Position numbers and translations under genes: made by a program
In this document: one piece after another, positions 21,823 through 34,700 of the stretch
Layout of the letters: every line of letters starts with the position of its first letter
Numbering within the stretch: the stretch's first letter is position 1
NCBI GenBank assembly: GCA_026874595.1
Contig: CM049310.1
Location: 67,472,056-67,536,055 of the forward strand
DNA: 64,000 nucleotides
Direction: 5' to 3'
Origin: Sipunculus nudus
Lineage: Eukaryota; Annelida; Sipuncula; Golfingiida; Sipunculidae
Notes under the pieces: model-generated
What the model was told of the DNA's origin: nothing
Databases searched by the model: none
The model's input: the letters and a program-made list of their open reading frames with translations, nothing else

Positions 21823-22266
21823 GAGTTGCTGCAGTCTTGCAGCGCTGACATATATATAGTAAACAATACAAGCACAGATAAATGGAGTCCGTACGTGGCG
21901 GACTAGGGCCAGAGCAATGCCTCAAGTGAATCCAGGGTTGCGCTCGCTAACGAGCTAAAAGTCCTAACGAGCGCTAGCGCTCGGTAGCGCTCGGTAAAAA
22001 GACCGACCGCGTTCGCCTGGTTTTGTCGTCATGACGACATTTACAATATGGCGGTGTGTCAGGACGATCGACAGCAAGAGAACAGCAAACAAATAAGAAA
22101 GTAGAGAGGTACCGGATAACCAGAGAGGTTACCTCATACGGTAATGCCTTCGGAATGAGATCAGTGTAACCTTACTTACAGGTAAGTTTATATCATATAC
22201 AAATTACACAACCAGTTTTATTTTAGGTCAGTGTATACAAACAGTGGTAGATAGATCTGCCGGTAT
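21823..22266. repeat. First copy of a duplicated block, with extra GC-rich segment
   Basis: TCTTGCAGCGCTGACATATA (about 21,835) and the 33-bp block at 21,873-21,905 recur at about 22,966 and at 23,434-23,466. In this copy about 360 bp (21,906-22,266) separate that block from the next shared part, against only 10 bp in the other copy. The extra segment has CGCTCGGT palindromes (GCGCTCGGTAAAAAGACCGA type) also present at 21,714 and 21,780. Confidence 0.7.
22030..22181 (+). promoter_or_regulatory. Candidate promoter and 5' untranslated exon
   Basis: GTCGTCATGACGAC and a YY1-like word AATATGGCGG (near 22,048) precede about 130 bp that end in ACAG followed by a consensus donor GTAAGT at 22,182. 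It could be a non-coding first exon of LRRIQ3, whose first coding exon has an acceptor at 28,337. This is an inference; no transcript evidence is available here. Confidence 0.3.
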
Positions 22267-22835
22267 AGCCGCCGACGTCGACGCAACAGGTTTCAGGTTT
22301 CTGTTGCGTCGCCGGCCTACCAAAGGGCTAACTGGAGTTATAGCACGATACGATCTGTTACTCTCAGAAAGAAAATTAAATAAAAATATTTCCTATGGTT
22401 TTAGCAAACCAATGTTCACATAATGTTGTATGTCGAAAGGCCTGTAATAAAAAATAACCATTCTGGAAAGCATGAAGCAACTGTAAGATCAACAACTGAT
22501 AGTATTTGTCCAGAGAGAATTGAAGCATTAACAGCCCCGGTAGACATCTTGCATTTGGTGGCAGTCCTGTATAAGGCTTTAGGCCTGTGTACTGTTATGT
22601 TCATATTTTAACTTCCTTGGTGCAAAATAGGGCTGAGAACAGAACAGTAATGTTTTCTAGTGGTCAAATATACAGTACACATAGATGTACTGAACATTAA
22701 TCAATGGATATATGTTAAATCTCACAGTTGTGTATGGAGTGTTATAATCACAGTTAACTGCAAGTGCAATCTATGGACTCCACAATGCGTCAGTCACTGA
22801 AAAAAAGCAATTGAGGAGTTCATTCTTATGGGCTA
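22267..22835 (+). repeat. Diverged tandem duplication, copy 1
   Basis: Aligns along its length with 23,477-24,022 (for example CCAAAGGGCTAACTGG, AAATATTTCCTATGGTTTTA, ATGGAGTGTTATAATCACAG), with scattered substitutions and small indels. Frames in it (62 codons on each strand) are not conserved as proteins. Confidence 0.85.
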
Positions 22836-23433
22836 CTGCCGGTACACACTGCCCTGGTCAGGGGCATCAATGTGGGTGGGGATATATACCGGGGGAGATG
22901 GGGGCCACTTTTTTTGCAAGGGGGGGGGGATGGTCATTATAATCATCCCCCCGTTTTGCTGCCGTCTTGCAGCGCTGACATATATAGTAAACAATACAAG
23001 CGCTGCAGCCTCTGGCGGGGAGAGTCTATACTATCCAAGTTTGTACGGATCCGTACAAACCCTCAGACACGTATATGCCTTGTGAAACGTGAGGACACCA
23101 AACAAACCCCACATATTATAATTGTTACAGATACTTAGTCTCTGTTGGGACCAAAACTTTTGCTGAATGATCAGTATGTAATAAAGTATGGGCACTTACT
23201 CTCAGTGAAGACTGATATTACGTCGTCTCCGTCGGGCCTTCAATTTGGAACAGCCAATAGGAAATTAGCATCATTGACAACACTCGATGTATGATGGGAA
23301 GGATGCTTATGAAAATATGGTCTATCCAAGTGCACGGCACTGGCATTCCTGGGAAAAGCCCCCCTGAATTCATCCATGGTCCTTCCATGTACGGCAGGGT
23401 GAACTCTCACCACTAGACGGTCGGACTCCATAT

Positions 23434-24022
23434 CACAGATAAATGGAGTCCGTACGTGGCGGACTACCCCCCACTTAGCCGCCAACAGGTTTCAGCTTTC
23501 AGGTGTCTGTTGCATTGCTGGCCCACCAAAGGGCTAACTGGGGTTTAAACACGATATGATCTGTTACTCTTAGATAGGAAATTGAATAAAAATATTTCCT
23601 ATGGTTTTAACATACAAATGTTCACATCATGTAATAAGTCGAGAGGCCTATAGTAAATAATAACCATTCTAGAAAGCATGAATCACCTGTAACATCAACA
23701 ACTGATTTATTTGTCCAGAGGGAATTGAAGCATTAACAGCCCGGCAGACAACATGCATTTGGTGGCAGTCCTGTATAATGCTTTAGGCCTGTGTACTATT
23801 ATGTTCATATTTCACTTCCTTGGTACAAAATTGTATTGTTATTCAGTGGTCAAATAGACAATACACATAGAAGTACTATACATTAAACAATTGATATATA
23901 TGTTAAATCTCACAGTTGTGTATGGAGTGTTATAATCACAGATAACTGCAGGGGCAATCTATGGACTCCACATTGCGTCAGTCATTAAAAAAAGCAATAG
24001 AGGAGTCCATTCTTATGGGCTA
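23434..24022 (+). repeat. Diverged tandem duplication, copy 2
   Basis: The 33-bp block at 23,434-23,466 is identical to 21,873-21,905, and 23,477-24,022 aligns with 22,267-22,835. The 81-codon - strand frame overlapping its start (23,240-23,485) has no recognised domain. Confidence 0.85.
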
Positions 24023-24029
24023 TCCCCCA

Positions 24030-24385
24030 CTATTCAGAGAATAATATTTATAAATTGCAAATTAGATATATTCATATAAAGAATTAGAAACTTTGGTTTC
24101 ATTTGTGAGTTTACTGTAAAATATTATATCTAAACGTACTTTGAATCAACTTACATACTGGAAATATAAAACCTTATTTTCTAAAACCTTATTCTTAATT
24201 GCAATATTTTTGAAATTTGATTAAGTATATATATATTTATATATATATATAAATATATAAATATATAAATATATATTTATATATATATATATTTGTAATG
24301 TGTCATACAGAATATATATATATATATGTATGTATACATGTGTGTGTGTGTGTGTGTGTGCAAGTCACACACCACCCCCCCCCCC
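24030..24385. repeat. AT-rich DNA, TA hairpins, (TG)n and a C-run
   Basis: TATA/AAATATATAAAT palindromes at 24,227-24,290, TG repeats at about 24,339-24,360, and a 14-base C-run near 24,374. No gene. Confidence 0.8.
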
Positions 24386-24389
24386 CCCC

Positions 24390-24845
24390 ACCCTTGAAGA
24401 TAAATTGACACCACTGGCCCTGGTATAAGTACTACAACTTAAAAAATAAGTACAAGTACAACATGTCATGTGGCATAGGCTATAATTACTGACACTAATA
24501 ATGGCACTGTCACTAGAAGTAGAAATAAAACTAGTATCATTAATACAAAAATATAGATATAAAACATAGCAAATAAAATATATGGTAGAGATACTAAAAA
24601 GATCATCCATTAAGAAATTAGTCCATGAGAGACTAATAAAAAAATAGGAAAAGTATGCATATAATCTAAAAGATGGAGCGACAATAGAATTAGTGCCTAC
24701 AGGAAGTGATCTTAGTCAAGGATAAAATTCTTGCTGTCTATGCCTAGTATTGCAGCTAGTATTGTCTGCTGTGTCTCCATCTAGGGGTGATCATATAATG
24801 AGAAATTCATGATTTATAAGTACACATAACATGCAATTGTGAAGC
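24390..24845. other. Intergenic, no gene recognised
   Basis: An AT-rich segment. The phrase ATAAGAAATTNGTCCATGAGA also occurs near 43,615, so part of it is a dispersed repeat. Confidence 0.5.
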
Positions 24846-24853
24846 TCTTCACC

Positions 24854-25411
24854 CAGGGTTGTTCAGTTTTTCCCAGTGCGGTATTTACCAGCTGGTAAAT
24901 ACCGATATTTACCGCCTTTGGAAAAACCTCTCAAAGTGGGTAAATGGGAAAAACTGGGAAAAACCTCTAATAATCTTATAAAAGAAAGACCAGCAGATAT
25001 CTGACTGAATTAAAAGAAAATATCATCACACACACATATATACATATATATATTTAAACAAACATACTCAAATCACAGCTTGTTTGTATGTATATACATA
25101 GTGATAGGTAAACAGATAATCAGATATATCAGTTACACTGAAAAAGTCCATTGATGGCTAAGAAATAAGGTTCATTGATACATATTTACCAATCCAACTG
25201 TGGTTGGTTTCTTCTCACCCTAGCTAACTAGTTGTATGAGCCCAACATGACTAGCATGGCTTCTTCACACTTCTGTACACCCAAGATTAACTCGGCCTTG
25301 ATTAGGTTAACATGCTTGATTACTTTTGTCAGCTCACCTACTCAAGTTTATGTTCCAGTTAATTGGCAATTAAGTAATAGTAATGCACTAGTATGAGTTG
25401 TGGATATATTG

Positions 25412-25493
<82 letters not shown>

Positions 25494-25773
25494 TCACATG
25501 CGGATATATATCTGTATATATGTATATATATATATATCTATATATATATATCTATATATACACACACACATATCATATAATATAATTTCAACATGCAACA
25601 TTAAACAGAATTAATTAACTTTACATCATTATACTCTCTCAAAAATTTTAATCAGACATTTTATTCAGTAATTCCCGGTTCTAACCAGTTTTCCCCAGTT
25701 ATTCCCAATTAATCCCAGGTTTTTCCCACTGTCCGGGAAAAACTAGTTTTTCCCAGGAAAAATATCAACCCTG
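24854..25773. mobile_element. Non-autonomous hAT-like element with reiterated TTTTTCCC motifs
   Basis: The ends are CAGGGTTGTTCAGTTTTTCC (left) and CAGGGTTGATATTTTTCC (right, - strand). A perfect 8-bp duplication, TCTTCACC, flanks it (24,846-24,853 and 25,774-25,781). The terminal ~110 bp on both sides repeat TTTTTCCC/GGGAAAAA, CAGTTTTTCCC and GGTAAATAC in both orientations. The core is AT-rich with a long TA run and no transposase. The end sequence and 8-bp duplication place it with hAT elements and near the element at 5,052. Confidence 0.93.
25414..25491. repeat. (TA)n microsatellite inside the 24,854 element
   Basis: About 39 TA units. Three Tyr/Ile frames read through it and are artefacts. 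Confidence 0.95.
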
Positions 25774-25781
25774 TCTTCACC

Positions 25782-25848
25782 AGGTCTTGAACCAGCAACC
25801 ATGTGATAACAAGTCCTATGTGCTACCAATGCGCCATGCAAGACAAGT
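25782..25848 (-). mobile_element. tRNA-derived SINE head or tRNA pseudogene
   Basis: The - strand shows an A-box-like TGGCGCATTGG and a B-box-like GGTTCAAGACC at tRNA spacing (about 25,784-25,838). The hAT-like element at 24,854 inserted right beside it, and the end of the tRNA-like unit (GGTGAAGA on the - strand) is the duplicated target. The B box departs from consensus at two bases. Confidence 0.55.
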
Positions 25849-25915
25849 TGGGAATCAGGGGTAGAGTGGGGTTATCTAAATCTATTGTTGAGAATTGGTC
25901 ATAGTTGTTAAAATG

Positions 25916-25985
25916 AGGGTTAATTTTTGTTATGTGTTTGTGACGTCCGAGCGCGTCGTCGAAAAAAATTTTAAAAATTAACCCT
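25916..25985. repeat. Inverted repeat around a GACGTC/CGCGTC core
   Basis: AGGGTTAATTTTT (25,916-25,928) and its exact complement (25,973-25,985) enclose 44 bp containing GTGACGTCCGAGCGCGTCGTCG. It may be a tiny foldback element. Confidence 0.6.
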
Positions 25986-25989
25986 TAGC

Positions 25990-28330
25990 AGTTTGTTAAC
26001 TGCCTGCGACTGTAGTGTACTTCATCTCGGACGGATACAAGCATGTAGAATGGTGTGAAGAATGATTATATTGTGATTATTTTTATAAAATTCACTTAAG
26101 CATACCTTTATTCACCCCAGAGGCAAATGGGACAAATGTGGCGATTATCTAACAGCAAAATAACATTTCTGTGTACAGATTCCATATTATTAACTCAGAG
26201 AGAAATATGACTAAACAGATGTACGGTCTTGCAACATATCAGTGATGACCTAAGATGACAGACTAAAACTACATCCACTTGAAGATTTGTAATGATGACG
26301 TATCAGTGGTATTTGTAGGTCACATGTTTGTTACGTCACACATGTCCCTCCTACTTTGCATAGATAAAAATGTGTGGCCACTTGAACTGTCACCATCATT
26401 TTTGCAGCTCTTTCTAGAGAAGTCAACACCATCCCCGCATTGCAAAGTTAATATATATATTTGTTAATTTTTTGTTTCGAATAGCCACATTACTTCCTTT
26501 GATAACAATCATGAGAGCTGATATGCAGTGGCAAATAATATATATTTGAAAGAAATATCGTAAAAAATTAGATGGACAGGGGCATTGGAACAGAGAGAGT
26601 ATATTTAATGCAGATCTATGTAGTATGAGGCCCTTTGTGTGTATTAGGCACAACTATATAATATGTTCTGCTCTACCTGTCCAACAGTGATCCTATGCAC
26701 ATTGACTGCTTTCAGCCTTTGCAGCTCCAACATTCATCATAAACCCATGATTTATATTCTATAATCCAGTCTCATCTCACATTATAGTAGTTCTAGAATC
26801 ATATTATCTATTGTAAATATCAAACCTGTAGAATGGATTGTGGGAATCAATTGCACAAACCTCAGACTCCAGCGTATTATATTAACTTCACTTTCAACGT
26901 TATAACAATTAAAATTACTGTCGACAGGCACACACCAATGTCTGACACTATTGTATCACAAGTACACACAAGTAATTAGTCGAGAAACTTGCACCAACCC
27001 TTTGACATAATGTACCTCATACAATTTGTGTATCCTTATAGAAAAATATATTGTGCCTGGATCTGTGGATTCATGTTTGTATTTCATTTCAAATTCAGGT
27101 TCCAGTTAAAATCAAATACACAAGAGCCATATGGAAATCCATTGTTGTGCTTGTTGCTTTGAGGGGCCCGATTAACCTCTAACCCTTGACTTTATCATGT
27201 TGTGGAATGAGCGTACCCAAATTTGAATCTACTGTGAAGCCCAAAGCCCCAGGTCTATTCCGTGGTTGATTTCGTGCCGGTGTAATAATTAGGTCATATT
27301 GACGTTTACTGCCCCCAAAACAAGGAAGGTACATTTTTTTCCAATCATTTTGAATGACAGTCAACAACACCTTAGGCGATACATATTGTGAATGAATCAT
27401 TCACAAAAAGCATGGCGATACAATACATACAAGTGTCAGAATTCCCAGTTAATGGTTCTTGCAGCAGTAGCAGTCTGGGCAGGTGGGATAACTTGCATTT
27501 TTATGTCATATATACCAGTGTATTATACAACTGTCACATTAAACTGCCACGATAAAGTAGAAGTTCATCTGACTGTGCAACCCATTTATTACCGATGATT
27601 TGCAAATGGTCAATTGGGGCAATATTTCCACTGTGAATACCCCCCCCCCCCCTTCAGAAAAGGGAATGCTGCTAACCAAAGATATTATCCTGCCCCCCCC
27701 CCCCTATTTTTAACAAATAGATAATCCTATCAGGTTATTGTATCTGACAAAAGACAGACCCTTGCAGTTGAAAATTCAAACTACACTGAACTATAACTAA
27801 TTAAAGTCTTAATAAAAATTTTGTGATAACACAAATTACATTCCCCCCGAACACCAACCCCATAGGTTTTCTTGTACACTGGAGATGCAGATACTCAGTA
27901 ATTTGTATCTGTTTGTTTGCTAAATGAACAGAGGAGCCAATCCACCAATATTGGTTAACCCTAGCTAAGCTGTGGTTACAATCAAGTTATTGTTAGTATT
28001 GAAACTCACCTGTCTGACTGTCTAACTGGTGCTTGACATGGATGTAAACATATTGTAAAACATGAAAAATTGTATGGGGTGTCAGCATACTGTTTTCATG
28101 ATGTACAGTATATGATAAGAAGTCTTAATGGGTGATGGATATAAATAATGTTTGGATACTGTGGCATGGCAGTTAGTCACAGGTAAATAATACCACTTTT
28201 TAAAAGTTTAAAACTGTAGTATGATATTGATACACAGCCGGGTACAGCATTTTGACTTCCAGTTGGTGATAATAATGCATGCAGTCAACACAGTGTGATA
28301 TGAATTGAATACAACTATAATCTAATTTTC
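25990..28330. other. Intergenic or 5' intron of LRRIQ3, no gene recognised
   Basis: No domain-bearing frame is visible. C-runs lie at 27,642 and 27,694. If LRRIQ3 has an upstream non-coding exon, this would be its first intron. Confidence 0.5.
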
Positions 28331-28337
28331 TTTACAG

Positions 28338-28780
28338 GAAATTTGCTGGTGTCCACCAAATCAGTCACAATGGTGAGCATCCCTGACTGGGCACGGTTCA
28401 ACCGTTTTCATCAGCCAACCAAGAGACCTGCGTCTGTTCAGTCCAAGTACTTCAGACTGAGAGAGGAAGAAACAATCAAACAAGTGGAAGAACAGGGCTA
28501 CTTCCTCGACATTGACAGACACTTCATTGAGGAACATTTCTTTGGAGTAGTTCACAGTGACAAACCCAAATTGCAACTGGATGGCATCACTGAAGAGAAG
28601 AAAACTGATTATCGTAAGATAAAGTTCATGAAGTTGGTGGCAGTACATGTGAGAACACTGAGTGACATTGGTCTATGTAACCGTTTGAGGATATGCATTC
28701 TACACAATAACTACATCAAGGACTTCCAGGCTCTGGCTAACTGTGTTCACCTGATTAAACTTGACCTTCACAGTAATCAG
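28338..28780 (+). CDS. LRRIQ3: LRRIQ3 coding exon 1 (includes 32 bp of 5' UTR)
   Basis: The acceptor TTCTTTACAG ends at 28,337, and ATG lies at 28,370 in context CACAATGG. The exon encodes residues 1-137, starting MVSIPDWARF and ending in the second LRR (LDLHSNQ). The donor is GTATTG at 28,781, phase 0. Confidence 0.9.
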
Positions 28781-31700
28781 GTATTGTTTCATATGTGGTA
28801 TTCTTGCAGATAGTTTACTTATTACCACTTCTTTTTCATTTCAGTGTCATTTTCTCTTTTTTACTACAAGTCCTGTAACAATAAATTTCACATTGGGTGA
28901 TTAAAGGCATTATTCTATCTACTGTTCTGACATTTTAAGGAGCCTGTCAGCTAGCACCAAAATACGTCTTTACCATTGTAAATGAACAACCGAGTGATAC
29001 CTTTTTTTTTAATTGTATTTAATTGCTCTGTTCAGGCATCACATATAAGTCAGTTCCCATATATTGTGTATATTGTGTATATGTAATATTGTGTGACAGA
29101 AACACACCAGTTGTTACTGTGTTACCAAGTCAATGTACATTTGACAAACATGGTTTTGTTTTGATGTTAAACATTTCAGAAAAGAACACCAATCAGTGCG
29201 ATTTTGTATATTATTATTACTCACTCACTATTCTTTTCATTGGTACACAGCTGTTTGAAGCCCAGAGTATGGACAACACAACCCTGCTTCCTTGCTGTGC
29301 CCTCTTGGCATGTAGCTAGCCATATTTACAGTCTAGATTTAAAATGTCAAAGAGAAATTGAAAGCATAAAATACAGTATTCACATATGTTGTTTAAAAAA
29401 ATAAGAACTACTACACAGATGAAATTTGAGTGATGTTCATGAGTAATTGCACATGTTCCAGATAAGTAACCTGCCTGGTCCTCTGTTCTGGTCTGGAATG
29501 AGGAGTCTACAACTACTTCTTCTCCATGACAACCCCATTGGTAAGATGGAAAACATTCATCACCTTGCGCCATGCTCCCAGCTGATCGGACTTACTCTCT
29601 ATGATACCCCAGTGAGTCTGAAAAAGAACTACAGGCATCACGTCGTGAACACGATCTGGTCGCTCAAGGCTCTAGACAAACATGTCATCTCTGACGAAGA
29701 AATTATTGAAGATGCTGCTTTTGGAGGTCACTTCTCTGCATTACACCCATCTTTCCTTATTAACCTAAGTCCTCACAACTTAGAGGTAAGTGTATAAAAA
29801 ATACATGTCAGGTCTTGTAAACATAATATAACAAACAATGAGTCAAACATGTTAGTACTCTTTAACATCCCAGCTGAGCCCCTTTCCTGACCCAGGACAA
29901 ATCCTAGTTGAACTCATTCTTAAAAGCTTTTTCCACTCCAAACGCTGCACTAAACAGTGCTGCCAAAATTTAGAGCAGTTCTAATACACTTGACTTCCCA
30001 CATCAAATGCTTTGCTGCACTGGACAGTGCTGCAAAGCAAGGCAAAATTTCATATTTTCACTTCTTTGCAGCTCTGCAGAAAATCCTGGCAGACATATAC
30101 ATATAGTATTTTCACCACCTCATGGCACTGTGCATCATATTACCATGCAGTACAGTGCAGTCCAGCCTTCCTTGTAGCTGAAAAAAAAGTTATTAATATA
30201 TTCATTTTGCAAAACTCCAGTTACATGACCACTCCTGTCATGTAACAACTAACAAGTCTTGGTGATTATTTCACAGATAACAATTCTTTAATAATACTAC
30301 ATTATATCCTGATGTTTTGATTTTGTATTCCTTTATACAACATGAAAAGCATGCTAACAACATACCTGTTCTTTGGCTCTGCTTATCATTGTAATACTAA
30401 CATGATGAGGTAGTCATGTAGGTGATCATCAGTGCCACAACTGATTTACCTGTAACACTTGTCCATGAAGTTATATAGTTAACTGTGGATAATGATGTTT
30501 GATTAGACCACAGGGTCGGTTTGAGGGCTTTAATAATAAACATACTGAATACACTTTCTAAGTGTTGGTAATGAAAGAAACAATTAGAACATTTTTAGAA
30601 AGAAATATTTTACCCCAGACACTTTGTTGCATTGCTTTCAGTATCACTGACTCATTGATTTGTGTGGTGTTTTAGGACCCGTTTTGTCCACATCAGACAA
30701 TATAATAATTTAAATAATTTAAAAAATTGAACGTTTTCAAGACAATGACCTGTCAAATTGGTCTGTTTGTATCACTGTGTGTAAAGAGTCTTAAATCACA
30801 GTCTTTTTCAAAGTTGATGATTTGAGAAAAAAAAGACAAAAGTGTTAACAGGTGAACAGAAGCATGAAAAGAATAGTACTCATTCCTTAAAAAAAAACTT
30901 AACAAAAGATGACAGCACTGGTTATATAGGTACAAACTTATTTGTCTGCATACGCATTTAACAAAATGCCTTTACCAACATGATCATCCCAATGTTTTTC
31001 TAGGGAGCTGGATTTGAAGAGGAGAAGGCTCTTGTTGCTAAAGTCGTGGCCCATATCAACAAAGTGGCAGCACACCATTCTCCAGTTCTGATCATCCAGA
31101 AGTTTGTCCGGGGGTTTCTGATCCGTCACAAGTTCAAAGCTGTACAGGACACCAGAATATGGTCTGCTTCCATTTTTTCCCTTAATCATTTAGTGTTTTC
31201 TGTCTTCCTTCTGTCTGAATGGCTGTTAGCACGACACAAATCATAATCATCAGACCTAGAATGTTCTTGCTTAATATCCAGTCAGTCCCTGGTGAATAGC
31301 CTTGAAAACTCAACATTAAGTCACTATGACTTATATTCTGTGAGCTATGCAGCCAAAAATAATTTGCAGCACTTTAATGTGAGACCTTTAATTTTTCTCA
31401 GTGTTCAGGCTGTTTAACAAACATTTGCCATTGGACTACAAACTTTATATTATGTACCTCATTTAAATATATATGCACCTCTCTGCATGTAATATTGAAC
31501 AAAATTGGCCAGACCATCTTATTGCAGAGGTCACTTTTGGATTTATATTTCACTAAAATCAATACGTTTTGTGTAAAAAATGATACAAAAACTCAAATTT
31601 CTACATAATTAATCAGTCAAATGCCTGGATTTCCTTGATAGTTCTTGTACTTGGTTATCTTTGACAGTTTTATTACATTAATCAGAAAGTGAGCATTTTC

Positions 31701-34700
31701 TGTATTTATGAGAATTTTCTGTCAGGAGTTTACTTGCCAGATCATACCAATGAAGAATTCCCCTTGTTGGACTTATTTTTGCCCATTTCCTTCTCACTCT
31801 GGTGCCATCTCTGTCATACTTTTGGTCTCGTTTTCATATTTTCATCTGGTGCCATGTTCTATGGGACGTGCTGAACACCTTTACGTGTTTACATGCTGAC
31901 TGCAAGTCATCTGAGCAAAAGGCGATCACCCTTTGTCTGTCGTCCGTCTGTCTGTGTCTGTCCATTTGTCTGTTAAAAGGGAACCAATCGTAACCACTGG
32001 ACCTAGAATTGAGAACTAGGGAGGTCCATAAAAAATAACCTAGGAAACCTGAAATTAAGTCTCTGTAACCCATTTCCTCAGAGTTATGGGGCTCGGGAGT
32101 ACCCCCCAGATTAACTAAAAATTTGATACAAAAGCTCAAGTATCTGAACAACTAATGCATTGATCACCATGATTCTGTGCATGCATATTCATTCGTTTCT
32201 GCAGACAGGTGGCGCAACCTGGATTTTTTGGAATTTTTACGCTTTTTTTCCTCTATTCTTGAAACCTTTAAAAATGTGGTCGTCGATTTACAGGGCTCAA
32301 ATCGTAATCATTGGACCTAGATTCTTCTTACTTGACATCCTGGGACCTCTATTAAAAGTCTTCTAGGAATCCTGAATTTAGGTATTTGTTACCCATATTC
32401 TCCAAGCTATCAGGCTCAAGAGTAACCCCCCCCCCCCCAGAATAATAAAAAGTTTGATACAAAAGCTCCAGTATCTGAACACCTAATGCATTGAACACCA
32501 TGATTTTTTGCATGCATATTGATCATGGAGTGTTACATCAGTTTCTGCAGACAGGTGGCGCTACCTGGATTTTTTCCAATTTTTATGCATTGTTTTCTCC
32601 ATTTTTGAGACTTTTAAAGGTGTGGTCGTCCGTTTTCAGGGCACAAATCGTAACCACTGGACCTAGAAACTTCTTACTTGGTATCCACAGAGATCCATTA
32701 AAAGTCTCCTTGGAAGCTTGAAATTAGGTCTCTGTTACCCATATTCTCCAAGCTATGGGGCTTATAACTACCCCCCAGAATATTTGAAAATTTGATACCA
32801 AAATAGGACACAGATCATAACCATTGGACCTAGAATCTTCTAACTTGACATCCAGGGAGGTCTGTGAAAAGCCTCCTATGAAACCTGAAATTAGGTCTCT
32901 GTTACCCATATCCTCCAAGCTATGGGGCTTGTAAGTATCCCCCAGAAAAATTAAAAATTTGATACCTCCAGTATCTGAATAACTAATACATTGATCACCA
33001 TGAATATTTGCATGCATATTGATCATGGAGTGTTACATCAGTTCCTGTAGATTAGAAGAGCCACCTTTATTTTTTTCAATTTTTATGCATTTTGGGGACC
33101 CTCAAAGAAGTGGTCTTCTGTTAACAGGGCACAAATTGAAACCGTTGGACCTACAATCTTCTTACTTTAAATCCAGGGAGGTCCCTTAAAAATCTCCTTT
33201 GAAACCTGAATTAGTTTCAGTTTCAGTTCCTTTTTTTTCTCCAAGATACCAGATACAGGGAGTCCATTCGAGGAGAGATTTCTTACATTGGGACTACATT
33301 TTACAGCACTGGCATACCTACTTCCATTACAAATCTGGCTCCTGCAACCATGGACAAAGTGGAGCGTATTATCTCAGTATCTTCAAATGAAGAAATCTTG
33401 GTGTTTAAAGGGAACAAACATTAACCGTTAGACCTAGAAACTCCTAACTGTATATCCATGGAGGTCCTAGGCAAATCTCCTTGGAAACCTGAAATTAGAT
33501 CATTTTAGATCATGGTGAACTATATTTTGCGTATTACTGGCAAAAAAAAATTATTTTTATGCGCCCATTGAGTCAGATGCGGCACAAATCATATACATTG
33601 GACCTTGAATCTTCTAACTTGACATCCTGGGAAGTTCTAGGCAAATCTCCTGGGTAACCTTAAATTAGACATAGTAACCTACATTCTGAAAATATGTGAA
33701 AACATGATTTGAGCACCCTGTAGGACCTCTTTTTCATGATTGGTTACAGTTGGACCTAGAAACTTCTAATTTGATTAAGATCCAGGGATGCTCCTGTAAA
33801 AATTTCTTGGAAACTGGAAATAATGTCAAAATGACTTATACTCTGCGAGCTGTGTGAAAGAAAATGATTTTAACACTCTTATTAGTCAAATGGACACAAA
33901 TGGTAGCAGCTGGATGTAGAATGAGCTCAGTGTAATCTATATCTGAGGTCTATTGGCAAAATTCATGATTTTGAGCACTCTGGGAGTCATGTTACCCATT
34001 GTTCAAGGTTCCTTGAATTATGCTGAGAGTCAGGGCCCAGGGGCCACTTGTTTCAATGACTAATACATGGATTCCCTTTAAATTTTGCTGTGCTTGTTCA
34101 GCACAGAAAAGGTTTATCCTATTCATTAGACTTGTGCTGCCACCAATAACTAGTGAACTATCTGTGATTTTAATAATTTTACACATGTTCTAAACTTACA
34201 TATTCTGAGACTGATAGCTGAGGGTCAATATGACAGTTTTAACTTGGCACCTATTGTTCCTTGTACAGCTTTAAGACCTATTTCAAAGTAATCTTTGGAA
34301 ATCTGAACAAAATTAGGCTAACTAGTTGATAAAGATGTGACTTACAAATGTGAAATTTCACAATAATTGGTCCATTAATTATAAAAAAAATCACACAGTT
34401 TCTCTAGTAAAGCATGAATAATTATTAATAATTTTTACACATGTTCACCTTGAACATAGATCTCTATAGCTTTAACTTGAATTGTAACTCCACTTGTAAA
34501 ATTGATTCATAAATACACCAGTCTGATGGTGTTGACATTGACAAGTAGTTACCATAGAAAGAGTATCAGCAACAATCTGATACTTTGTATTTGGTCATCA
34601 GTTAAAATAATATACTTTAATCAGACATATATATTCCTGTATTCCTGGAAACGATTTTATCAAAGATGCATTAATAATAATAACTAACAGTTCTGAAATT

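Noticed and set aside
23240-23485. 81-codon - strand frame with a His-rich end
   Set aside because: It overlaps a duplicated non-coding block, and its counterpart in the other copy is not conserved as protein.
28361-28648. 95-codon frame antisense to LRRIQ3 exon 1
   Set aside because: It is a shadow of the coding exon. Similar antisense frames lie opposite exons 2, 4 and 5.
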